10,119 nt of DNA. Origin: Kiritimatiellia bacterium (lineage in GTDB: Bacteria > Verrucomicrobiota > Kiritimatiellia > SLAD01). The position numbers and the translations under genes were made by a program. Where the stretch lies: assembly GCA_007125875.1 (NCBI GenBank), contig SLCI01000173.1, forward strand, positions 1-10,119. Direction: 5' to 3'. Below, in pieces: positions 5,415-10,119 of the stretch (positions are counted from its first letter, which is position 1; each line of letters opens with the position of its first letter). The notes beneath the pieces were generated by a model. The model made no database searches. It saw only the letters and a list, made by a program, of their open reading frames with translations, and was not told the origin of the DNA.

Positions 5415-6593
5415 TCACGACTCGCGCATCTCGTCGGCTACGGCCCGTGCATGGGCGATGCGGCGATTCATGGACGGATGGCTATGCAACAGAAACTCAA
5501 TCCAAGCGGCGGGCTCCTTATCGGCGAGGTTCTGGTCCGCCAACTTCGTCAGCGCGGACACCAAATCCTCCGCCCCACCCGTCGCCTTCACGGCATAGGC
5601 GTCCGCCGCATACTCGCGTCGACGCGAATAGGCATTGCTCAGCGGCATCGCAATCACCGAAAACACAAACAAGGAAAAGATCAGCAGCGGGAAAGCACCA
5701 ATATCGCCGACATGCGCAAAACCGAAGTAGCCGGTCAACCCATGCAAGACCTGATGCGCCACAAAAAAGCCCAACGCCGCCATCACCGACCCAGTTACCA
5801 TCAGACGCAGCATATCCTTATGCTTAAAGTGTCCGACCTCATGCGCCAACACAGCGATGATTTCGGCCTGACTATACTTATCGAGCATCGTATCGCCCAA
5901 AATGATGCGGCGGGTGCGTCCCAACCCCGTCAGTGCCGCGTTCGCGGTCTCGGTCTTCTCTTCCAAGCCCCACTTATACACGCCCAACACGTCTAAACCG
6001 GATTGCTCCGCGAACGTTTTCACGGCTTGCGTGAGGCGCTGATCCTCCAAGGGCTCGAAGTCATGAAACAGCGGCATAATCCAGACCGGCCACAGGGCAG
6101 ACAGGAACACGGACAATAAAATGTAGAAGCCGGTGGTCCATAACCACCACCAATCCGGGGACGCGGTCAACAACGCATAAACGACACTCAAAAAGACAAC
6201 CGTTAGCACCAACTCCAGCAGGAGTCCTTTGACATAATCCGACATCCAACCGTTCAGCGATTGCTTGCTGAGGCCGTATTTGTGTTCGAGGTAATGATCG
6301 CTGTACCAACTCAAGGGGAACAAGATCGCCGAGAAGGCGAACAGCGTAACCAGCAGGTAAAAGGCATTTACCCACCACCAGCGGTCGCCAAAACTGGCGC
6401 GCAATCCATCCGCTAAATCGGCGGATGCACCGGAAAAGAGATAAACGCCAATCAAGACGGTCGTCAGCACGAGCCGGACGACAAAGAGTCGATTGTTGAT
6501 GCCCTCATATTCGCGCGCCTGCTGCTCACGGGACGCGTTCGGCGCGTCCGGTGCAGCGTCCGCATCGGGCGGAGTTGGTTCGGTATCGGCCAT
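5415..6593 (-). CDS. M48 family (STE24-type) membrane zinc metalloprotease
   Basis: This 392-residue protein starts at ATG 6593, five bases after the parB stop, so the two genes are co-transcribed. The N-terminus is a charged, Pro/Ala/Asp-rich cytosolic tail (1-30). Hydrophobic segments follow at about 36-54, 75-95, 122-143 and 152-173, then two more at about 264-284 and 298-318. Catalysis is shown by HEVGH at 251-255 (zinc ligands H251 and H255, catalytic E252) and by REYAADAYA, where E327 is the likely third ligand. SHPSMNRRI (371-379) is the usual C-terminal M48 motif. The length and the long N-terminal membrane domain fit the STE24/CaaX-protease-like subfamily better than HtpX (about 290 residues). 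It probably cleaves or clears membrane proteins in the inner membrane. Bacteria lack the usual prenylated substrates, so the true substrate is unknown. The link to parB is positional only. Confidence 0.9.
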   Translation of the reverse strand: MADTEPTPPDADAAPDAPNASREQQAREYEGINNRLFVVRLVLTTVLIGVYLFSGASADLADGLRASFGDRWWWVNAFYLLVTLFAFSAILFPLSWYSDHYLEHKYGLSKQSLNGWMSDYVKGLLLELVLTVVFLSVVYALLTASPDWWWLWTTGFYILLSVFLSALWPVWIMPLFHDFEPLEDQRLTQAVKTFAEQSGLDVLGVYKWGLEEKTETANAALTGLGRTRRIILGDTMLDKYSQAEIIAVLAHEVGHFKHKDMLRLMVTGSVMAALGFFVAHQVLHGLTGYFGFAHVGDIGAFPLLIFSLFVFSVIAMPLSNAYSRRREYAADAYAVKATGGAEDLVSALTKLADQNLADKEPAAWIEFLLHSHPSMNRRIAHARAVADEMRES

Positions 6594-6598
6594 ACGAC

Positions 6599-7519
6599 CT
6601 AAAATGCCTCGTCTACGCCGAGCTGATGCAACAGCCGACCAAGGTCGTCATTGGAATAATAGTCGATCTCGATCCGGCCGGGCACTTTCTTGCCGTTACT
6701 CAAGGTCTTACTGGAGTGGAGTCGCACACTGGTTCCGAGGGCGTGATGGAGTTGATCCGTTAATTGATGCAGATGCGAGGCGGGCAAATCGTTCCGTTCG
6801 GCTCGCGGTTTGCGGGGCGGACGACGGCGGGCCTGAATGATCTGCTCCAGCGCACGTACGGATAATCCCTCTTTGACCACGCGCTCGGCGAGGATGACCT
6901 GCTCCTCGGCAATTTCGAGCCCCATCAGCACTTTGGCGTGACCGCTGGAGAGCGTGCCGTCCGACACCTTGTCTCGCACGATATCGGGCAGACTAAGCAA
7001 GCGTAAGGCATTCGCGACTGAGGCGCGTCCTTTGCCGACGCGCTCCGCGATTTGTTCTTGGGTCATACCGAATTCGTCGGCTAACGACTGATAGCCTTCA
7101 GCTTCTTCAATCGGGTTCAGGTCTTCGCGCTGCAAGTTCTCGATCAGGGTCAATTCTGCGGCGTCCTTGTCGGACACCGTCATCACCACGACCGGCACCA
7201 CCTCCAGCTCGGCCTCTTGAGCGGCGCGGAAACGGCGCTCACCGGCAATCAGTTGGTAGCCCTTCTCGGCGGGACGCACGATCAACGGTTGTAAAACGCC
7301 ATGCTCACGAATCGAGGCCACCAGCTCAGCTAACGCCGTCGAGTCAAAGTGGCGACGAGGCTGCCAAGGGCTCTTATGAATGGAACTGACCGGCACCGTG
7401 ACCGGGCCCGACTCCGACGCCGAGGGCGCAGCCGCTGTCGCTGCCGCGCTCTTCGCAGGTGATGAGTCTTTAATTAATGCATTGAGGCCTCGACCGAGGC
7501 CGGCTGGTTTCGCCGCCAT
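6599..7519 (-). CDS. parB: ParB/Spo0J chromosome-partitioning protein
   Basis: This 306-residue protein has ATG at 7519, with AAGGAG seven bases upstream. The N-terminal GLGRGLNALI (7-16) is the conserved ParA-contacting tail. A linker precedes the CTP-binding ParB/Srx domain, with GERRFRA (93-99) and ENLQRED (127-133), the two nucleotide-contacting motifs. The helix-turn-helix (MTQEQIAERVGKGRASVANAL, about 152-172) binds parS. The C-terminal dimerisation domain spans about 243-306. ParB loads as a CTP-dependent clamp at parS near the origin and directs segregation with ParA. All key motifs are intact. No parA is adjacent: upstream is a repeat island and downstream is the M48 protease. I found no parS-like (TGTTTCACGTGAAACA) site in the window. 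Confidence 0.96.
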   Translation of the reverse strand: MAAKPAGLGRGLNALIKDSSPAKSAAATAAAPSASESGPVTVPVSSIHKSPWQPRRHFDSTALAELVASIREHGVLQPLIVRPAEKGYQLIAGERRFRAAQEAELEVVPVVVMTVSDKDAAELTLIENLQREDLNPIEEAEGYQSLADEFGMTQEQIAERVGKGRASVANALRLLSLPDIVRDKVSDGTLSSGHAKVLMGLEIAEEQVILAERVVKEGLSVRALEQIIQARRRPPRKPRAERNDLPASHLHQLTDQLHHALGTSVRLHSSKTLSNGKKVPGRIEIDYYSNDDLGRLLHQLGVDEAF

Positions 7520-7540
7520 GAACTCGCTCCTTTGTTAAGC

Positions 7541-7573
7541 CGCGATATTCGCGCTAAACGAGGCTATCGTCAA
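7541..7573 (-). promoter_or_regulatory. Possible parB promoter with overlapping palindrome
   Basis: On the minus strand TTGACG (7573-7568) fits a -35 box, with a weak GAATAT seventeen bases later. That weak -10 overlaps the inverted repeat CGCGATATTCGCG (7541-7553, 5-bp arms). A palindrome over a -10 could be an operator, but the -10 is poor and the site may be chance. Confidence 0.35.
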
Positions 7574-7607
7574 GGCGGAGGATTGATCGGGTGAAGAGCG
7601 TTCTTCG

Positions 7608-7639
7608 TTTTTCGTTGGGGAACTACGGATGGCGCGGAT
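7608..7639. repeat. 32-bp exact repeat, copy 2
   Basis: Identical to 3755-3786 and in the same orientation, again at the end of a T-rich tract. A local duplication of GACGCGGATGA-like sequence follows, which the other copy lacks. Confidence 0.85.
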
Positions 7640-7681
7640 GACGCGGATGAGTGACGCGTGCGAGCATATGCGATGAGGGGA

Positions 7682-7731
7682 CCTGTAGGGCCGTCGCTCT
7701 TGTCACGTCGTAGGCCTTGCGGAGACGGATG
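7682..7731 (+). repeat. REP-like segment in inverted orientation
   Basis: Its reverse complement resembles 3913-3960 and 8061-8110 (pattern GCAAGGCCTACG, then ACAAGAGCG, then CCCTACA). Here GTAG is on the plus strand, at 7684-7687 and 7710-7713. It is the only copy facing the other way, about 45 bases from a doublet in the usual orientation. Confidence 0.6.
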
Positions 7732-7775
7732 CGACTGGCCGTCTTCGATCCATACAACGTCCTCCCTGCCTCTCC

Positions 7776-7835
7776 GGCGACCCGCAAGCGGGCGCCCTAC
7801 AAGCCCCGAGCGCCGACCACTGAGGGTCGGCCTAC
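7776..7835 (-). repeat. GTAG-tagged REP-like hairpin doublet, copy 2
   Basis: It has the same layout and length as 4889-4948. Hairpin 1 pairs CCCGC (7781-7785) with GCGGG (7788-7792) within GGCG/CGCC outer arms, then CTAC at 7797-7800. Hairpin 2 pairs GCCGACC (7812-7818) with GGTCGGC (7825-7831), then CTAC at 7832-7835. Of three differences from copy 1, positions 7781 and 7792 pair with each other. Confidence 0.78.
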
Positions 7836-7947
7836 AACCGATAAAGAACCGCCTCACGGCAGCCCTACCAGCGACCCGAAACGGCGACTCGCGAACGGGC
7901 ACCCTACAGGAAACGCGCAAGTCGACCGAAGGGGTGCACTGCGGTGG

Positions 7948-8018
7948 GCGAAGGGGGCGGACGAGATACGCGATGCGGGATACGGGTATCCCGAGGCCCG
8001 AATCATAGATCTCGTATC
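7948..8018. repeat. Palindromic module B with flank, copy 3
   Basis: This is the partner of 5271-5341. The palindrome lies at 7972-8004, where the left outer arm is GATGC in place of GATTC, so the outer stem has one mismatch while the inner GGGATAC/GTATCCC arms are intact. Confidence 0.8.
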
Positions 8019-8038
8019 GCGCGCAGCGACCCCTTCGG

Positions 8039-8143
8039 CCACCGCCAAAGACGGCGATCCGCATTCGCCTTCGCAAAGCCTACGGCGGAACAAGAGCGGA
8101 CGCCCTACAAGTTCCGAGCGCCGACCACTGAGGGTCGGCCTAC
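8039..8143 (-). repeat. Expanded REP-like element with three GTAG sites
   Basis: It has the same outer parts as the doublets (GGCGATCCGC at 8053-8062 and GCGGACGCC at 8096-8104, then CTAC). About 33 bases are inserted at the tip of hairpin 1. The insert carries its own small hairpin (8067-8079) with CTAC at 8080-8083. Hairpin 2 is intact at 8120-8139, with CTAC at 8140-8143. It looks like an element nested in another element. Confidence 0.7.
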
Positions 8144-8170
8144 ACTCAGGAGAAAACGGCGAGCCGCGCT

Positions 8171-8206
8171 GAAAAGAAAGCCCCGCCCATTCCAGGGCGG
8201 GGCCTT
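8171..8206 (-). terminator. Intrinsic terminator of the lpt-hpf operon
   Basis: On the minus strand GCCCCGCCC (8203-8195) pairs perfectly with GGGCGGGGC (8188-8180) around a 6-base loop and is followed by TTTCTTTTC. This 9-bp GC-rich stem plus T-tract, 25 bases past the hpf stop, is a textbook rho-independent terminator. Confidence 0.92.
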
Positions 8207-8230
8207 CACTCAATTCGTAATCAGCATGTT

Positions 8231-8584
8231 TCAGCCGCTTGCGGCAGCTTGTTTCGCTTCGATTTCGGCTTCCATTTCGCCCAGTGATTCCTGCTTGTGA
8301 TCCACCATCTTATCCCGAATCCGGCGAAGCTGCTTCTCCGCCTTGTCGATGGCGCCATCAATCGACGCATACATATCACTGGTTTCGTCTTTGGCATCCA
8401 CCACCACATGATTAGGAGCCTGAATAACAACTTCCGCCAGCTGCCGATGCTTTTCGACATCGAGCACAATTTGCGCATGCTGTAATCGCGGGAATTCCGA
8501 ATTCAGCTTCTCCAGACGACTCAGCGCGTGATCGCGCAGTGAATCCGTCAACTCCATATGGCGTCCGGTGATGCTTGTCTGCAT
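8231..8584 (-). CDS. hpf: Ribosome hibernation-promoting factor (short HPF/YfiA type)
   Basis: This 117-residue protein has ATG at 8584 with AGGAGG six bases upstream, the best ribosome binding site in the window. The fold is the sigma-54 modulation/S30AE domain: ITGRHMELTDSLRDHALSRLEKL (5-27), a beta strand AQIVLDVEKH, AEVVIQAP, and the conserved helix DMYASIDGAIDKAEKQLRRIRDK (70-92). It binds the 30S A/P-site region and silences ribosomes in stationary phase. The length puts it with short HPF or YfiA; it lacks the extra C-terminal dimerisation domain of long HPF. It follows lptB by 22 bases with no terminator between, so it is probably co-transcribed. In E. coli rpoN stands between lptB and hpf; here it is absent. 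Confidence 0.95.
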   Translation of the reverse strand: MQTSITGRHMELTDSLRDHALSRLEKLNSEFPRLQHAQIVLDVEKHRQLAEVVIQAPNHVVVDAKDETSDMYASIDGAIDKAEKQLRRIRDKMVDHKQESLGEMEAEIEAKQAAASG

Positions 8585-8606
8585 AGGTTCCCTCCTGTGG
8601 TTTGGT

Positions 8607-9347
8607 TTACATGCTGAAGCGAGGCCCGAGATACAACTCGCGACTCACTTCATCGTTGATTAAGAAATCTCTGGTTCCCTCTCGGAGAACTTTTCCTTCG
8701 CAGATAAGATAGGCTCGATCGACCACGGCTAATGTTTCCCGTACATTATGATCTGTAATTAATATACCCAATCCGCGCTCTTTAAGTGCAATGATGATTT
8801 GCTGTACATCATAGACAGCCAAAGGGTCGACTCCGCTGAACGGTTCATCCAATAAAATGAGCGACGGACTGGTGACCAAGGCGCGCGTTATTTCCAAGCG
8901 ACGCCGCTCACCGCCGCTGAGCGTGTAGGCTTTTTGCTTGGCGAGATGCGCGATCTTGAGCTCATCGAGCAAAAATCCGAGCCGCTCTTTGCGCTCTTGA
9001 TCCGAAAGCGGCAAGGTTTCGAGAATGGCCAAGACATTTTCTTCCACCGTCATGCTGCGAAAGATCGATGGTTCCTGCGATAAGTAGCCCATTCCCATCC
9101 GCGCGCGCCGATACATCGGAACATCCGTGATGTCCTGCCCCTGAAACGCGACGCGACCGCCACTCGGCTTCACTAAGCCCACGATCATATAAAAACTGGT
9201 GGTCTTGCCGGCACCGTTGGGCCCCAACAAACCGACGATTTCGCCGGGCTTCACGTTGAGGTGAACGCCATTGACGACATTTTTCCGGTTGTAGGTCTTT
9301 ACGAGGTCTGAGGCCTCGACCAGTAGCTGTTTTTCCAAAAGCGCCAC
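8607..9347 (-). CDS. lptB: LPS export ABC transporter ATP-binding protein LptB
   Basis: This 246-residue protein is read from GTG at 9347. I preferred this start to an ATG at 9422 because it follows the lptA TAA by two bases, has GGGGAGAA seven bases upstream and gives the normal family length (E. coli 241). Motifs in order are Walker A GPNGAGKT (42-49), Q-loop Q91, signature LSGGERRR (143-150), Walker B LILLDEP (163-169) and switch histidine H200. LSQEPSIFRSMTVEEN (89-104) and the GVDPLAV D-loop are strongly LptB-like. It powers extraction of LPS from the inner membrane with LptFG, which are not in the window. Neighbours lptC and lptA support the call fully. Confidence 0.96.
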   Translation of the reverse strand: MALLEKQLLVEASDLVKTYNRKNVVNGVHLNVKPGEIVGLLGPNGAGKTTSFYMIVGLVKPSGGRVAFQGQDITDVPMYRRARMGMGYLSQEPSIFRSMTVEENVLAILETLPLSDQERKERLGFLLDELKIAHLAKQKAYTLSGGERRRLEITRALVTSPSLILLDEPFSGVDPLAVYDVQQIIIALKERGLGILITDHNVRETLAVVDRAYLICEGKVLREGTRDFLINDEVSRELYLGPRFSM

Positions 9348-9349
9348 GC

Positions 9350-9868
9350 TTATTCTCCCCAAAGGAAATCGCGCGAGCCGCCTTCGTCCGGGAACAGCAC
9401 GAGCCGGGCTCGCGGTTCGCAAATCATACGGTTATCTTCGCGCCAAAAGGTGATGGTATCGCCCTCCAACATATCGCGTCCACGCTGAATACGCGGCGAA
9501 CCTTCCAGGAAAATGGTGCCTTCCTCTACGCGATAGGTTGCTTTACGCGCCCAGGCGGTGGTGTCCTCTTGTTCCATGACGACATTGCCGACAGCTTCAA
9601 TCATTTCAGCCTGATTGTTTTCATCGAAAAATACGGTCAACCGATCCGCGGTCATTCGCATGGACGCATCGACAACCTCGACGTTTTCTTCGAACAAGGC
9701 GTATTGGTGGGTCTGATCAAAGGTCAGACGTTCGGACGTAATTACAGTGGCCTCAGCTTCATCAATCTGGAAGTCGTCCTCGATCTCCAAGGCGGTCGCC
9801 GGGACCGCCAACAAACTGAGTGTCACAAGCCCGCACAGCCAACATTTTGGTTTATTCCATCGCTTCAT
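9350..9868 (-). CDS. lptA: LptA/OstA-like periplasmic LPS-transport protein
   Basis: This 172-residue protein has ATG at 9868, overlapping the lptC stop in an ATGA. The N-terminal signal peptide has a basic start (MKRWNKPK), a hydrophobic core to about residue 22 and a likely cut after ATA at 25-27. The remainder is an OstA/LptA beta-jellyroll domain: ITSERLTFDQTHQYALFEENVEV style repeats, then MRMTADRLTVFFDE, IEAVGNVVMEQED, WARKATYRVEEG and MLEGDTITFWREDNRM. These alternating strands form the lipid A-carrying bridge between LptC and LptD across the periplasm. Its length is close to E. coli LptA (185). No lipobox is evident despite a cysteine at 12. Confidence 0.9.
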   Translation of the reverse strand: MKRWNKPKCWLCGLVTLSLLAVPATALEIEDDFQIDEAEATVITSERLTFDQTHQYALFEENVEVVDASMRMTADRLTVFFDENNQAEMIEAVGNVVMEQEDTTAWARKATYRVEEGTIFLEGSPRIQRGRDMLEGDTITFWREDNRMICEPRARLVLFPDEGGSRDFLWGE

Positions 9869-10119
9869 TGCTCTTCATCCTCTCCTGCTTGCGCGCCCAT
9901 TTTCAAATCCTTGAATACCACTTTGGCTTCATTGTGGATTTCGAAGCGCTCGCTTTCGGCATCCCAATCAAAGCCGCGCCCGGTAATGATCATATTCTCG
10001 CGCGCGATGCGTATGCCCGTCTCGGACGTGGCGCTGCCCGACACCCGGTTATATAGACACGACTCCGCCGACACGCGCATCTCGACCTCGCGGTCATCGT
10101 CATAAAATTCGATCCGCAT
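9865..10119 (-). CDS. lptC: LptC-like LPS export protein, N-terminus outside window
   Basis: Only the last 84 codons are seen. The frame is open at the right edge, where the ATG at 10119 is probably internal. The visible part is OstA-like: MRVSAESCLYNRVSGSATSETGI, then RENMIITGRGFDWDAESERFEIHNEAKVVF, the pattern of a beta-jellyroll C-terminal half. LptC is a bitopic inner-membrane protein that passes LPS from LptBFG to LptA. Placement just before lptA, with a 4-base overlap, is the canonical lptC-lptA order. The acidic tail GAQAGEDEEQ is not conserved. The transmembrane N-terminus cannot be checked. Confidence 0.82.
   Translation of the reverse strand: MRIEFYDDDREVEMRVSAESCLYNRVSGSATSETGIRIARENMIITGRGFDWDAESERFEIHNEAKVVFKDLKMGAQAGEDEEQ

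Larger units (their letters stand above)
7520..8170. other. Gene-free repeat island 3
   Basis: This spacer lies between parB and the hpf terminator. Next to parB it has its ribosome binding site and a possible promoter. From 7601 to 8143 it is nearly all repeat modules: a T-rich tract, the 32-bp module, an inverted REP-like copy (7682-7731), a REP-like doublet (7776-7835), palindromic module B (7948-8018) and an expanded REP-like copy (8039-8143). The stretch 7836-7940 appears unique. Frames open across the island on both strands (for example 7570-8076 minus) read through the repeats and are not genes. Confidence 0.75.

Noticed and set aside
5076..5996. 306-codon plus-strand open frame
   Set aside because: Its first half reads through repeat modules and its second half is antisense to the M48 protease catalytic region. 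It has no recognisable domain, and its composition (Arg, His, Gln rich) is typical of a shadow frame.
7570..8076. 168-codon minus-strand open frame between hpf and parB
   Set aside because: It consists of repeat modules read as RIAYLVRPLRPPQ-like peptide, has no ribosome binding site, and the same peptide pieces appear in other frames and islands.
3734..8143. CRISPR array
   Set aside because: The repeats vary in length and spacing, are split among three islands and include an inverted copy. There is no regular spacer pattern and no cas gene.
9347..9422. Longer LptB starting at ATG 9422
   Set aside because: The extra 25 residues lie inside lptA in another frame and are not LptB-like. The GTG at 9347 has a good ribosome binding site and gives the family length.
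1..10119. tRNA, rRNA, riboswitch or parS site
   Set aside because: I saw no cloverleaf, no conserved rRNA segment, no known riboswitch core and no TGTTTCACGTGAAACA-like sequence on reading both strands.

Overview
The window comes from a Gram-negative, LPS-making bacterium. Three things point to the Verrucomicrobiota/Kiritimatiellota (PVC) side of the tree: a compact cassette of GspG/H/I/J/K-like pseudopilins with no ATPase or secretin beside it, lptB joined directly to hpf without rpoN, and large blocks of modular hairpin repeats between genes. This placement is inference. No rRNA or other phylogenetic marker is present.

Every gene I can support lies on the minus strand, so the window reads from right to left. 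Bases 10119 to 8231 hold the LPS-transport genes lptC (cut by the window edge), lptA and lptB, then hpf. They are packed with a 4-base overlap or gaps of 2 to 22 bases and end in a strong intrinsic terminator near 8171-8206. Bases 7519 to 5415 hold parB and, 5 bases behind it, an M48 (STE24-type) membrane metalloprotease. Bases 4781 to 4199 hold a two-gene toxin-antitoxin-like module: a 63-residue protein overlapping an AbiEii/DUF6036-like nucleotidyltransferase, with a consensus promoter that predicts a leaderless mRNA. Bases 3636 to 1 hold six pseudopilin genes in the order G-like, G-like, H-like, I-like, J-like, K-like. The last runs off the left edge.

The three long gene-free stretches (3637-4198, 4782-5414 and 7520-8170) are built largely from the same mosaic of repeat modules: T-rich heptamer tracts, a GGGATACG-based palindrome, a 139-bp direct repeat, and GTAG-tagged REP-like hairpin doublets. 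Two doublets of identical 60-bp length differ at only three positions. Two of those form a compensatory base-pair change in a stem and the third lies in a loop. The GTAG plus hairpin layout is that expected of REP sequences mobilised by RAYT (TnpA-REP) transposases. The nucleotidyltransferase module sits exactly between the two copies of the 139-bp direct repeat (about 96% identical), so it may be a gain/loss cassette.

Functionally the window joins envelope biogenesis (Lpt), stationary-phase ribosome protection (Hpf), chromosome segregation (ParB), membrane proteolysis (M48) and a pseudopilin assembly. The repeat islands separate these transcription units.
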